Positions 28,184-37,638 of a stretch of 64,000 nucleotides of DNA are shown here, piece after piece (positions within the stretch are counted from its first letter, which is position 1; each line of letters begins with the position of its first letter). The notes beneath the pieces were generated by a model that did no database searches, was not told the DNA's origin, and saw only the letters and a list, made by a program, of their open reading frames with translations. This stretch comes from Marinomonas sp. THO17. Lineage in GTDB: Bacteria; Pseudomonadota; Gammaproteobacteria; Pseudomonadales; Marinomonadaceae. The translations under genes and the position numbers were made by a program. The stretch lies in the NCBI RefSeq assembly GCF_040436405.1, contig NZ_AP031575.1:1368501-1432500 (forward strand). Direction: 5' to 3'.

Positions 28184-28224
28184 TCGTATTTCCTAAGAAA
28201 GACTTTCTTTTACAAAAAGGAACC

Positions 28225-29103
28225 TTAGAAGAAAGTTTTCACACCAACGATTGTACGCTCTGAACCTGCGTCAATAGTAGCTTCTGATGTGTCACCCGCA
28301 TAGTTCTTAACATAGTAAGTCAAGTCACCTGAAACGAACTCACCAACGAAATATGTAGCGGAAGGCTCACCATCAGTCTCTAAATCTTGAGAGTATTCAA
28401 GAGTTAAAGTCAACGCATCAGTCGCTGCAAATGCAATGGAAGCGGTCATTTGTTCTACATCAGTATCACCTGTAGCGCCTTTAGCACCTGAACCATAGTT
28501 CAAAGACAATGTAGCAGGACCTGCTTGTGTTTGAAGACCTACGTTCACTGCATTTGCGTCACCAACAGAACCACCGGAGACACCAGCTTTAAAACCACCT
28601 AAGTCAGCTACATAAGAAAGAGCAAAACCAATATCAGAATCTTCAGTATCAGTAGCAGAAGTTGCTTCAACTGCAAAAGTCAGCTCTGGAGTGGCTTTAT
28701 AACGAATACCAGTATTATCAGTATCGTTATCAGTAGAAGTCACAAGATCAACACCACTATAAATTTCATCCATACCCATGAATGAACCAGTTGACACTGA
28801 ACCATCAAAACGACCGAAAGAAACTGCGCCTTGTTTTACGTACAACTTCTCAAGACCAGTTGTTACACCCTCATCATCGCCAGTTGTTTTAAACTCTAGC
28901 TCAGCGTAAACGATACCAGTATCAACGTGAAGCTCTAGCTCTCCAAGATCAGTACCATCAAGCTCATCAACGCCGTCATCAATAGTAACAAACTCAACAC
29001 CAGCTTCACCAGTGATGATAGCATCAGCAGCTAGAGTTGAAGTAGACACAGCAGCTGCAACAGCAGATACCGCAAACACAGAAGCAAGTTTAATCGCTTT
29101 CAT
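28225..29103 (-). CDS. Gram-negative porin
   Basis: 292 residues. Signal peptide cut after STSTLA, mature chain DAIITGEAGVEFVTIDDG, many short amphipathic alternating strands, acidic composition and a terminal Phe-Phe (GVKTFF), the outer-membrane assembly signal. VSFGRFDGSVSTGSFMGMDE recalls the constriction-loop region of general porins. The acidic chain is typical of marine bacteria. It stands alone with its own terminator and a long AT-rich upstream region, in the gap between ftsK and aat where Pseudomonas carries trxB. Its substrate range cannot be read. Confidence 0.85.
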   Translation of the reverse strand: MKAIKLASVFAVSAVAAAVSTSTLAADAIITGEAGVEFVTIDDGVDELDGTDLGELELHVDTGIVYAELEFKTTGDDEGVTTGLEKLYVKQGAVSFGRFDGSVSTGSFMGMDEIYSGVDLVTSTDNDTDNTGIRYKATPELTFAVEATSATDTEDSDIGFALSYVADLGGFKAGVSGGSVGDANAVNVGLQTQAGPATLSLNYGSGAKGATGDTDVEQMTASIAFAATDALTLTLEYSQDLETDGEPSATYFVGEFVSGDLTYYVKNYAGDTSEATIDAGSERTIVGVKTFF

Positions 29104-29731
29104 TCAAGATTCCCCTTTATATTATATTGTGTGGCCTTGTAGACCTTTTGATAGATTTTCGTCTTACCAAGAAACGTTGTTAAATCAACGACTCATGTAT
29201 CTTAAAACCAATCAGTTTCACTTTTGTGACAATTGCCATAAAAGCAAAAAATCGAGTAGTTCCAAAACTGCATCCAACAATTTTTCGAATTACCGTTTAG
29301 GACTGCATCGATTAAAACCAAGTTTTCCTTTATTGGTCAAGCACTCCTTGCACTTTTTTTCTATTTTTTTTCAATTTGCACCCTTTTTTGGACAAAAAAC
29401 AGTCAATTTTGACTGGCGCAGCCATTTTTCCTTTTTACTTTGTGCACATTAGCACGAAATATTTGTCAGAATGTGTCAGCAAGTCGCAGCTTGAATATCT
29501 TTTTTTCCACAATTGAAATATCGCATTTTTTTAGAAAAACTTTACTGTTTTCTTTTGATTTTTTTGATTTTTATCAAGCTTGGCGTTTACATTCACAATG
29601 GTTATAATTTTTCACAGTGGTTTTACTTTTTCGCAATAGTCATACTTGGCTGCCATACAGACAAGATGATCGAAAAAATGATAAAAGCACCCCAACGCAT
29701 GATCAAATGCTAAGGAATTAATCTAATAGTC
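29104..29731. other. Long AT-rich divergent region between porin and aat
   Basis: 628 bp without a convincing gene. It has numerous T/A-runs and must carry the porin promoter (and its long leader) and the aat promoter. A 66-codon open frame at 29513-29713 is hydrophobic but starts at TTG without a ribosome site. No recognisable riboswitch or tRNA was seen; porin promoters of this kind are often targets of OmpR or small RNAs. Confidence 0.5.
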
Positions 29732-30553
29732 ATGCCCAATAGTTCAGAGTCTAACAGTTTAGAGCCCAATAACTCAGATCCCAATCATTTAGAGTCAAAT
29801 GGCTCAGACCATCAGGATGTAAATGAGGCTTGTGAACTCGTCATTCTCTCTGAGTCACCTTACGATACGCCACAACCTCATAAAGCCTTGCAAGACCCTG
29901 AAGGCCTATCTGCTTTAGGTGGGGATTTATCATGCGAGCGATTGATTCACCTGTATCGCCACGGTTTTTTTCCTTGGTACAGCGATCCAGACCCTATACT
30001 CTGGTGGCACCCCGAACAAAGGTGTGTACTCAAGCCTGAACATTTTCATACTTCGAAGTCCCTTAGCAAAGCCATCAAAAAAGGCCAATACCAATTTTCC
30101 ATTAATCACGCCTTTGATGCCGTTATTGGACATTGCTCTGCTTTACGAGCTGATAAGGAAGGTACTTGGATTTCCAAAGATATCAAACGAGCTTATCAAT
30201 CATTGCATAAATTGGGGTTTGCTCACTCTGTTGAAGTGTGGCAGGACGAACAGCTCATTGGTGGTTTTTATGGTGTCGCCATGGGACAGGTTTTCTTTGG
30301 TGAGTCTATGTTTTCGTTACAGGCCAATGCTTCGAAAATAGCGTTAAAAACCTTCTGCGACCAGGCAAACCACTTCAATATCCAACTCATCGACTGCCAA
30401 GTAAAGTCCGAACACCTGTTATCACTCGGAGCCAAGCTCATTCCCCGTAACGATTTTATTACCCAACTTAAGCGCAATATCGCCTCACCTGATAAGAACC
30501 AAGCCTTAAATAACTTGGCTAAGATGCAAAAAAAGCAGCAAATTTTCGGGTAA
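29732..30553 (+). CDS. aat: Leucyl/phenylalanyl-tRNA-protein transferase
   Basis: 273 residues; relatives are nearer 230-240. The core is typical: GLSALGGDLSCERLIHLYRH, GFFPWYSDPDPILWWHPEQR, EGTWISKDIKRAYQSLH, GGFYGVAMGQVFFGESMFS. It adds Leu/Phe to proteins with N-terminal Lys/Arg, marking them for ClpS-ClpA, both encoded nearby. The extra N-terminal ~29 residues are a 5-residue repeat (S/L-E/D-x-N-x) encoded by a 15-bp tandem repeat, unusual for the family and maybe untranslated if an internal start is used. Confidence 0.94.
   Translation: MPNSSESNSLEPNNSDPNHLESNGSDHQDVNEACELVILSESPYDTPQPHKALQDPEGLSALGGDLSCERLIHLYRHGFFPWYSDPDPILWWHPEQRCVLKPEHFHTSKSLSKAIKKGQYQFSINHAFDAVIGHCSALRADKEGTWISKDIKRAYQSLHKLGFAHSVEVWQDEQLIGGFYGVAMGQVFFGESMFSLQANASKIALKTFCDQANHFNIQLIDCQVKSEHLLSLGAKLIPRNDFITQLKRNIASPDKNQALNNLAKMQKKQQIFG
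29744..29818 (+). repeat. Five degenerate 15-bp tandem repeats at the 5' end of aat
   Basis: Units begin alternately TCAGA and TTAGA and encode SESNS, LEPNN, SDPNH, LESNG, SDHQD (residues 5-29). They resemble recent tandem duplication followed by drift. Confidence 0.75.
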
Positions 30554-30774
30554 ATCCCGTAAAATTCACATGGGAATTTGCCTTGCGCTGGGTTTTTAGG
30601 CAGAATATGCCTCGATAATTTTTTCGGTGTGAATAAAACGTTAGGCTTGATTGAAGCGAATTTAAAGTAATCCATACTCACTGAATTCTTCTCACAGGCT
30701 TTTTAGATCAGCGCCGCTAAACTGAATAGCAAAGTCATTAAACCAAATTAAGTTAACACCATAGGACACATATT

Positions 30775-30993
30775 GTGGCAAAAGAAGAAGGCTTAGAAAT
30801 GGAAGGCACTATCATTGATACGTTGCCGAATACCATGTTTCGCGTCGAATTAGAAAACGGACACGTTGTTGTCGCACATATTTCAGGAAAAATGCGCAAA
30901 AACTACATCCGCATCCTGACTGGCGACAAAGTAAAAGTAGAATTAACCCCTTACGATCTGTCCAAGGGTCGCATTGTTTACCGCGCTCGCTAA
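30775..30993 (+). CDS. infA: Translation initiation factor IF-1
   Basis: 72 residues, full length. S1-like OB fold with [36 protein letters not shown] and [14 protein letters not shown], nearly identical to E. coli IF-1. Starts at GTG with AGGA eight bases before. Ends in a terminator shared with the convergent clpA. Confidence 0.98.
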   Translation: MAKEEGLEMEGTIIDTLPNTMFRVELENGHVVVAHISGKMRKNYIRILTGDKVKVELTPYDLSKGRIVYRAR

Positions 30994-31050
30994 TAATAAT
31001 CAAGGCTTCTTCTATCAATTTACTTTGTGAAGCTTTGGTTGTTCATCCAT

Positions 31051-31079
31051 AAAAAAACCACGCTGTTGCGTGGTTTTTT
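31051..31079. terminator. Bidirectional terminator between infA and clpA
   Basis: AAAACCACGC-TGTT-GCGTGGTTTT within A- and T-runs, between convergent genes. Confidence 0.88.
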
Positions 31080-31111
31080 GTTTATAAAGTAAATCGAGTG
31101 AATGAGCTATT

Positions 31112-33364
31112 TTAGTGAATAACAGCTTCTTTCACTACGTCAAACTTAAGCTTGTCTTTCTTCTCATCCAAGGTCACTTTGACATTGCCGCCTTCGTTTA
31201 AGTCACCAAACAATATCTTATCGGCCAAGGGTTTCTTCAAGTGTTCTTGGATGACGCGCGCCATAGGTCGAGCCCCCATCTGACGATCGTAGCCTTTGTG
31301 GGCCAACCAGCCCCGCGCGTTATCTGATACATCCAGCAAGACGCCTTTAGGATCCAGCTGAGCCTGTAACTCCACTAGGAACTTATCCACCACATTGAAG
31401 ATGATGCGTTCATCCAATTGCTGGAATTGAATCACTGCATCCAAGCGGTTTCTAAATTCCGGTGTGAAAGTACGATTAATCACTTCCATACCATCCGTTG
31501 AGTTATCTTGGTTAGAGAAGCCAATGGATCGACGAGCCAACTCTTCCGCACCGGCATTGGACGTCATGATCAAAATCACATTGCGGAAGTCTGCTTTACG
31601 ACCATTGTTGTCCGTCAAGGTACCATGATCCATGACTTGCAACAGCAGATTAAAGACTTCAGGATGGGCTTTTTCAATCTCATCCAACAAAACCACGCTG
31701 TGAGGATTCTTAGTCACGGCTTCCGTTAATAACCCACCCTGATCAAAACCGACGTACCCAGGTGGTGCACCAATCAAGCGCGATACCGCATGGCGTTCCA
31801 TGTATTCGGACATATCGAAACGAATCAACTCCAAACCAAGCTGTTTGGCCAATTGTTTGGTCACTTCCGTTTTACCAACCCCTGTAGGGCCCGCCATCAG
31901 GAAGGAACCAATCGGCTTCTGCTCAGCTTTTAGACCAGCACGTGACAACTTAATGGCCGCCGACAAAGAATCAATCGCATCGTCTTGTCCAAACACCACC
32001 ATTTTCAGGTTACGCTCTAAGTTTGCCAATACTTGTCTGTCATCTGAATTCACCGCTTTAACAGGGACACGGGCGATTTTAGAGACAATGTCTTCTATTT
32101 CTGCCACCGTAATCACAGACTTACGCTGTTCTTCTGGCTGCAGTCTTTGATACGCGCCCGCTTCGTCGACAACATCAATGGCTTTATCCGGCATGTGACG
32201 ATCTGTCACATAACGCTGCGCTAATTCTGCTGCTGCCAATAGGGCTGGCTCTTCATATTTGATTTGATGATGTTCTTCAAAAGCACCAATGATGCCTTTG
32301 AGAATTTGATAGGTATCATCAACACTGGGTTCGTTCACATCAATTTTCTGGAAACGACGAGCTAAGGCATGGTCTTTTTCAAACACCCCGCGAAACTCTT
32401 GGAAGGTGGTTGAACCGATACAACGTAACCCACCCGAGCTCAACACAGGTTTCAACAAGTTAGATGCGTCCATCACGCCACCAGAAGCCGCCCCTGCCCC
32501 TATGATGGTATGAATTTCATCAATGAACAGAATTGCATTAGGCAGCTTCTTCAACTCACTTAGTAACTGTTTCAAGCGTTTTTCGAAGTCACCACGGTAT
32601 TTGGTACCGGCCAACAGTGCACCAAGATCCAAGGAATAAACCACGCCATCGGCAATAACATCTGGCACCTGCCCATCGACAATGCGTTTGGCCAAGCCTT
32701 CTGCAATGGCGGTTTTGCCCACACCCGACTCACCAACCAATAAGGGGTTGTTTTTACGGCGACGGGACAAGGTCTGGATAACACGCTCTACTTCGTATTC
32801 ACGACCAATCAGCTTGTCTATCTTACCGTTGCGAGCTTCTTCATTGAGGTTGAGCGCAAACTTCTGTAGAGGAGCGGTATTGGTTTCTTCCGTATCCTCA
32901 TCTTGCTCAACTTCATCCGAAGAATCGCCCATTTTGGAAATGCCATGGGCAACATAATTCACCACGTCAATGCGCGCAACGCCATGACGTTTTAACAAGT
33001 AAACCGTTTGACTCTCTTGCTCGCTGAAAATAGCAACAAGAACATTAGCACCCGTCACTTCACGCTTGCCCGAGGATTGCACATGAAAAACGGCACGTTG
33101 CAGAACGCGCTGGAAGCCTAATGTTGGCTGCACTTCACGTTCTTCATCATCTTCAGGAATTAATGGTGTCGTACTGTCGACGAATTCAATTAATTCCTTG
33201 CTTAAGGTTTCTAAGTTTACGCCGCAAGCTTTTAGTACACTTGAGGCTGCGCCATTTTCAATCAAAGCCAACAAAAGGTGCTCAACCGTCATGAATTCAT
33301 GACGTTTGTCTCGTGCTGCTTTAAAAGCCGTATTCAGGGTTTGCTCTAGTTCTTTATCTAACAT
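31112..33364 (-). CDS. clpA: ATP-dependent Clp protease ATPase subunit ClpA
   Basis: About 750 residues from the ATG at 33362-33364 (AGAGGG upstream); the longer frame from 33388 overlaps the end region of clpS and is not needed. N-domain ([20 protein letters not shown]) that docks ClpS, two AAA+ modules with Walker A GESGVGKT and GPTGVGKT, the [12 protein letters not shown] Walker B and an IGFSNQ ClpP-binding loop. Unfolds substrates for ClpP. Downstream of clpS. Confidence 0.96.
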   Translation of the reverse strand: MLDKELEQTLNTAFKAARDKRHEFMTVEHLLLALIENGAASSVLKACGVNLETLSKELIEFVDSTTPLIPEDDEEREVQPTLGFQRVLQRAVFHVQSSGKREVTGANVLVAIFSEQESQTVYLLKRHGVARIDVVNYVAHGISKMGDSSDEVEQDEDTEETNTAPLQKFALNLNEEARNGKIDKLIGREYEVERVIQTLSRRRKNNPLLVGESGVGKTAIAEGLAKRIVDGQVPDVIADGVVYSLDLGALLAGTKYRGDFEKRLKQLLSELKKLPNAILFIDEIHTIIGAGAASGGVMDASNLLKPVLSSGGLRCIGSTTFQEFRGVFEKDHALARRFQKIDVNEPSVDDTYQILKGIIGAFEEHHQIKYEEPALLAAAELAQRYVTDRHMPDKAIDVVDEAGAYQRLQPEEQRKSVITVAEIEDIVSKIARVPVKAVNSDDRQVLANLERNLKMVVFGQDDAIDSLSAAIKLSRAGLKAEQKPIGSFLMAGPTGVGKTEVTKQLAKQLGLELIRFDMSEYMERHAVSRLIGAPPGYVGFDQGGLLTEAVTKNPHSVVLLDEIEKAHPEVFNLLLQVMDHGTLTDNNGRKADFRNVILIMTSNAGAEELARRSIGFSNQDNSTDGMEVINRTFTPEFRNRLDAVIQFQQLDERIIFNVVDKFLVELQAQLDPKGVLLDVSDNARGWLAHKGYDRQMGARPMARVIQEHLKKPLADKILFGDLNEGGNVKVTLDEKKDKLKFDVVKEAVIH

Positions 33365-33384
33365 TGCTATTCCCTCTCTCTGAA

Positions 33385-33735
33385 TCAATCAACCTTTTGT
33401 AGGTCACACATTAAGGGGTGCTCGTTTTGCTGTACGAACTGTTGAACCATTGCCACTTTCGTTTCGGCAATATCAAAGGGGTAAATGCCGCAGACACCCT
33501 TCCCTTTGGTATGCACTTCTAACATTACCTGTTTGGCCTTCTCTCCGTCCATTGAAAAAAAACGTTGTAATACAAATACGACAAAATCCATTGGCGTATA
33601 GTCGTCATTAAACAATACCACCTGATACATGGAAGGTGGCTTCAACTCGGTTTCTTCTGGTGCGATGGCAACACCAGAGTGACCTGGCTGATCTTCTTCT
33701 GATGTTAGCTTAATTTGCTGGTTTACAATCATCAT
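33385..33735 (-). CDS. clpS: ClpS N-degron adaptor
   Basis: 116 residues; two adjacent ATG codons (33735 and 33732), the second better spaced from AGAGG. The core [40 protein letters not shown] is the ClpS signature, with the hydrophobic pocket for N-terminal Leu/Phe/Trp/Tyr and the His that contacts the amino terminus. Delivers N-degron substrates, including those made by Aat, to ClpA. Confidence 0.96.
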   Translation of the reverse strand: MMIVNQQIKLTSEEDQPGHSGVAIAPEETELKPPSMYQVVLFNDDYTPMDFVVFVLQRFFSMDGEKAKQVMLEVHTKGKGVCGIYPFDIAETKVAMVQQFVQQNEHPLMCDLQKVD

Positions 33736-34037
33736 ATGCCTCTGAGGCTACAATTTTTCACGTAATTTGCCAAATCTGACGCATTACAACTTATTTACGC
33801 TACACATTTGCTATTGGATTTTACAAATCCCGAAACGACTTCTACGCTCATTATTAGGGTATCTAAAAATGCATTCAATGCTTTGTGTAAAAGATTCTAC
33901 CACGTCAAGCACAAAACAGTTTGCAGCTATTTAGAAATCTGCCCCAACAAACGCGACACCTTTGGCGCTCACCAACCAAGGTTGGTTTTAGCAAAATTAA
34001 TATCGAGTAATTATTTTGAGTGGATAAGGAGTGACTC

Positions 34038-34313
34038 ATGCATCACGGATCCGTAAAGTGGTTCAACAATGCAAAAGGCTATGGCTTTATTATTTCAGAG
34101 GATTTTGATGAAGATTTGTTCATTCATTACTCTGCCATTAACGTCGAGGGGTATAAGACGCTTAAAGCCGGACAAGCAGTAACTTTTGATGTGGAACCAG
34201 GTGAACGTGGCCTTCATGCCATAGACATCAACCCTGTTGTAACAGAGACCATCAAAAATGAGACAGTAAAAAAGGAAACCGTTAGTACCAGCAAAGAATC
34301 GCTTCCTGCCTAA
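34038..34313 (+). CDS. cspD: CspD-like cold-shock domain protein
   Basis: 91 residues. One cold-shock domain with RNP motifs (GSVKWFNNAKGYGFI, DLFIHYSAI) and a charged Lys/Thr/Glu-rich tail of ~25 residues. Divergent from clpS, the standard cspD location; E. coli CspD is a stationary-phase inhibitor of replication. The ATG follows AAGGAG. Confidence 0.9.
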   Translation: MHHGSVKWFNNAKGYGFIISEDFDEDLFIHYSAINVEGYKTLKAGQAVTFDVEPGERGLHAIDINPVVTETIKNETVKKETVSTSKESLPA

Positions 34314-34431
34314 GCGACGCCCTCTTGTCAGTATCGATATTTGGGGTGTTTTTTGGTATCTTGCTTCTACAAAGAAGTAAGCGACCTTAATTCGCCCTTC
34401 CCTTTTCGTCGATAACTGACTTTACTGCGTT

Positions 34432-35145
34432 ATGCCAAGCAACCTCATTGTTTTCAACAAACCTTTTCATGTACTTAGCCAATTCACCTCAGATGGTGAA
34501 AAAGCCACTCTAGCAGATTACATTCAAGCCGCTCATTTTTATCCAGCTGGCCGTTTAGACTATGATTCTGAAGGTTTGTTGTTACTGACCAATCAAGGTG
34601 CACTTCAACATCTCATCGCTTCTCCTAAATTCAAAATGCCCAAAACCTACTGGGTACAAGTGGAAGGTGAGATTACTGAGCAAGCACTGCAAGCATTACG
34701 TCAAGGGATTAAACTCAAAGATGGCCTTACCTTACCAGCACAGGCCAACCAGATGGCAGAACCTGAATTATGGTCAAGAACGCCACCCGTACGTGAACGC
34801 AAAACGATTCCGACTAGCTGGCTGAGCCTAACCATTCGCGAAGGTAAAAACCGTCAAGTCCGCCGTATGACGGCCGCGGTAGGTTTTCCAACACTCAGGC
34901 TTATTCGCTACGCCATAGGACCTTATACTTTAGATCAGGTACCTCATGGACAGTGGCAATATGCAGAGACGACCGAAGCACTTCAACAAGAGGTAATACA
35001 GTTTGAACAACGAAGAAACAAGCCGACTTCCTCACCTCACCGTCGCCGCACTGGTCAAACAGGGCGATCGCTACCTCATGGTAACAGAACGTCAGGACGA
35101 GAAAATCGTCCTCAATCAGCCAGCCGGTCACGTGGAAAACAATGA
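34432..35145 (+). CDS. rluE: 23S rRNA pseudouridine synthase, RluE-like
   Basis: 237 residues. RsuA/RluE family: VFNKPFHVLSQFTSDGEKAT, the catalytic AGRLDYDSEGLLLLTN (Asp), and IREGKNRQVRRMTAAVGFPT. RluE modifies U2457 of 23S rRNA. The last ~45 residues are a basic Arg/Ser-rich tail that exists only because the frame continues for 143 bases into nudJ; the enzyme core ends before it. Neighbours nudJ-mnmA-hflD-purB match E. coli and Pseudomonas order. Confidence 0.92.
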   Translation: MPSNLIVFNKPFHVLSQFTSDGEKATLADYIQAAHFYPAGRLDYDSEGLLLLTNQGALQHLIASPKFKMPKTYWVQVEGEITEQALQALRQGIKLKDGLTLPAQANQMAEPELWSRTPPVRERKTIPTSWLSLTIREGKNRQVRRMTAAVGFPTLRLIRYAIGPYTLDQVPHGQWQYAETTEALQQEVIQFEQRRNKPTSSPHRRRTGQTGRSLPHGNRTSGRENRPQSASRSRGKQ

Positions 35146-35473
35146 AGACCTGCTCACCGCAGTTATCCGTGAAACACAGGAAGAGTCTGGTTGGTTAGTG
35201 GAACCAATAGGTTTGCTCGGTTTATACGCTTTCACCCCATACCCTGGCGCCGACACGTACCATAGACTCTGTATTTTATGCCAGCCAATCAAACAGGTCT
35301 CTGAGCAATTAGACGATGACATATTGTCCAGCCAGTGGCTTACTTATGAAGAGATTCAAGCACAGCCACATCGTAGCCCATTGATCAATGCCTGTATTGA
35401 AGATGCCAATAACAAGTCGCCGATTCCATTGCATTTTTTATCAAAGCAATTCCTCACTCCCGATGCGCCTTGA
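35003..35473 (+). CDS. nudJ: NudJ-type Nudix phosphatase
   Basis: 156 residues. Nudix box G-HVENN-E-DLLTAVI-RETQEESGW (G-x5-E-x7-REUxEExGU complete) after QPAGH. NudJ hydrolyses nucleoside di- and triphosphates and hydroxymethylpyrimidine pyrophosphate. The start is a TTG at 35003 with AAGAGG about nine bases before it, so the 143-base overlap with rluE appears real. LPHLTVAALVKQGDRYLMV matches the family start. Confidence 0.92.
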   Translation: MNNEETSRLPHLTVAALVKQGDRYLMVTERQDEKIVLNQPAGHVENNEDLLTAVIRETQEESGWLVEPIGLLGLYAFTPYPGADTYHRLCILCQPIKQVSEQLDDDILSSQWLTYEEIQAQPHRSPLINACIEDANNKSPIPLHFLSKQFLTPDAP

Positions 35474-35630
35474 AAATGAGTAAGTTTAAAGCTATCCATT
35501 GCCAAGAACCTAGGAAGAAGATGTCAAAATCCCATAAAGAGGTCACATTCAAGCAGAGTAAAATGTTACAATTTTGACCATTTCTAGCCTTTCTAGGCAA
35601 AAGCTTATTTTAAGTGAGACTGTATAAAGA

Positions 35631-36752
35631 ATGAACGACAGCGCCCTTGCGACGAACGCAAACAGCACGAAAAAAGTCATCGTTGGTATGTCCGGCGGTG
35701 TAGATTCTTCCGTTTCCGCCCTTATTTTGATGCAACAAGGTTACCAAGTGGAAGGTTTGTTCATGAAAAACTGGGACGAAGACGACGGCACGGAATATTG
35801 CACCGCTAAAGAAGATCTGGCCGATGCTCAAGCCGTAAGCGACAAACTCGGTATTAAGTTGCACACTGCGAATTTTGCAGCGGAATACTGGGACAACGTC
35901 TTTGAGCATTTTCTTGCCGAATACAAAGCCGGTCGAACCCCCAATCCAGACATACTCTGCAACAAAGAAATAAAATTCAAAGCCTTCTTGGAATACGCCT
36001 TAGCATTAGGTGCCGATTACATTGCCACTGGCCATTATGTTCGTCGTGGTGAGCAAGATGGCCAACCTTTGTTGCTCAAAGGCTTGGATAACAACAAGGA
36101 TCAAAGTTACTTCTTATACGCGGTCGGTAAAGACGAAATCGCTAAAACCCTATTCCCTGTGGGCGAGCTGGAAAAGCCAGCAGTTCGCCGTCTCGCGGAA
36201 GAACATGATTTGGTCACTCACAATAAAAAAGACAGCACAGGCATTTGCTTCATTGGCGAACGCCGCTTTAAAGATTTTCTTGAACAATATCTTCCTGCGC
36301 AACCTGGCGACATTGAGACCCTTGAAGGCGACAAAATTGGTCGTCATCACGGTTTGATGTATCACACCATTGGTCAACGTCAAGGGCTGGGTATTGGCGG
36401 TTTAGCCAATTACTCTGATGATCCTTGGTATGTTGTTGAAAAAGATCTTAAGCGTAATGTGCTACTGGTTACGCAAGGTGGTCAGCATGAATCCTTGTTC
36501 AAAACACACTTAATTGCCGACAATTTTGACTGGGTTGCCCGACAAAAACCCCGTTTTCCCCTGACTTGCAAAGCCAAGTGTCGTTACCGCCAACCAGATC
36601 AAGAGTGCACCCTCAATGAATTAGCCGATGGCCGAGTGGAAGTCTGCTTTGAAACGCCACAGCGTGCTATCACACCCGGCCAGTCCGTGGTGTTTTATCT
36701 TGACGATGTATGTCTAGGTGGCGGTATTATTAATGCTGCGTTTAACAAATAA
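35631..36752 (+). CDS. mnmA: tRNA-specific 2-thiouridylase MnmA
   Basis: 373 residues. PP-loop GMSGGVDSS (19-27), catalytic C110 ([12 protein letters not shown]) and C206 ([10 protein letters not shown]), then the [10 protein letters not shown]-like OB-fold C-terminal part. It thiolates U34 of tRNA Lys/Glu/Gln using sulfur from TusE, encoded about 15 kb upstream. Followed by hflD. Confidence 0.97.
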   Translation: MNDSALATNANSTKKVIVGMSGGVDSSVSALILMQQGYQVEGLFMKNWDEDDGTEYCTAKEDLADAQAVSDKLGIKLHTANFAAEYWDNVFEHFLAEYKAGRTPNPDILCNKEIKFKAFLEYALALGADYIATGHYVRRGEQDGQPLLLKGLDNNKDQSYFLYAVGKDEIAKTLFPVGELEKPAVRRLAEEHDLVTHNKKDSTGICFIGERRFKDFLEQYLPAQPGDIETLEGDKIGRHHGLMYHTIGQRQGLGIGGLANYSDDPWYVVEKDLKRNVLLVTQGGQHESLFKTHLIADNFDWVARQKPRFPLTCKAKCRYRQPDQECTLNELADGRVEVCFETPQRAITPGQSVVFYLDDVCLGGGIINAAFNK

Positions 36753-36790
36753 TCGCGACAGATTCACCTTGATGGATAAAGAGAAAAGCC

Positions 36791-37420
36791 GTGAGTAACC
36801 GAGAAAAAGAGCAAGTTATTGCCCTATCCGCCGTATTCCAAGCAGCAGAATTAGTTGCCAATCTCGCCAAATCAGGCCAGGTTGATCAAGATTATTTGCA
36901 GCCCTTGATCGAAAGTGTACTGACTCTCGATGCGCCAACCACAGAAGATATCTATGGCGGTCAATGGGATTGTCAAACTAATCTGGCCATGGGGCGACGC
37001 ATTGCTCGTCAAGCTTTGGGAAAAGACAGAAATAGCCTTAATCCAAATACTTTGCGCTATGCGTTAAGCCTGGTTCATTTGGAAAGCAAACTCGCTAAAC
37101 AACCGGACATGTTGTCCTTGATTGGTCAGCGTATTCAGCAGATCGCCGCTAAACAGTCTCACTACGATTCTGTGTTACATGAAAATATGATGGCCGCTAT
37201 TTCTGGCTTGTATCAGGACTCATTGAGTAAATTGCCGTTCCGCATTCAGGTGCACGGTGACAGCCGATATTTACAGCAAGCACACATCGCCAACCAAGTA
37301 CGCGCTATTTTGTTAGCCGGTGTACGTGGCGCCATGTTGTGGCGCCAGCTAGGAGGAAAACGCTGGCATTTGATTTTCAAACGCAAAGCTCTTTTGGCTG
37401 CGTTAGAGGCGCGAAATTAA
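36791..37420 (+). CDS. hflD: HflD high-frequency lysogenisation protein homologue
   Basis: 209 residues, all-helical. VIALSAVFQAAELVANLAKS, LESVLTLD-type and LPFRIQVHGDSRYLQQAHIA are HflD signatures; E. coli HflD is a peripheral membrane protein that binds lambda CII. Starts at GTG. The mnmA-hflD-purB order is conserved. Confidence 0.94.
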   Translation: MSNREKEQVIALSAVFQAAELVANLAKSGQVDQDYLQPLIESVLTLDAPTTEDIYGGQWDCQTNLAMGRRIARQALGKDRNSLNPNTLRYALSLVHLESKLAKQPDMLSLIGQRIQQIAAKQSHYDSVLHENMMAAISGLYQDSLSKLPFRIQVHGDSRYLQQAHIANQVRAILLAGVRGAMLWRQLGGKRWHLIFKRKALLAALEARN

Positions 37421-37425
37421 ATAAT

Positions 37426-37450
37426 AAAAAGGCCTTCGTGGTCTTTTTTT
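37426..37450 (+). terminator. Terminator after hflD
   Basis: AAGGCC-TTCGT-GGTCTT (one G-T pair) followed by TTTTT. Confidence 0.65.
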
Positions 37451-37638
37451 ATGACGTAAAATAAACAAGAATAAGTTGCATTAATTACGAGTATAGTTTG
37501 CAACCAATAGGACTTGAGACTTTTTTTCGTTAGTATACTTGCAAATTTTTACCCACTGTCCACGGGTAGAATAGCAATGGCGGCGATAAGTCATCTTAGA
37601 TTCAATGGGCACAACGCCTGAAATGTTAGGGGAACTAC

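Noticed and set aside
29513-29713. 66-codon open frame with hydrophobic product between porin and aat
   Set aside because: Starts at TTG without a ribosome site in very AT-rich DNA; composition alone explains the hydrophobicity.
35610-35909. Minus-strand open frame opposite mnmA start
   Set aside because: Antisense to the PP-loop region of mnmA; a shadow.
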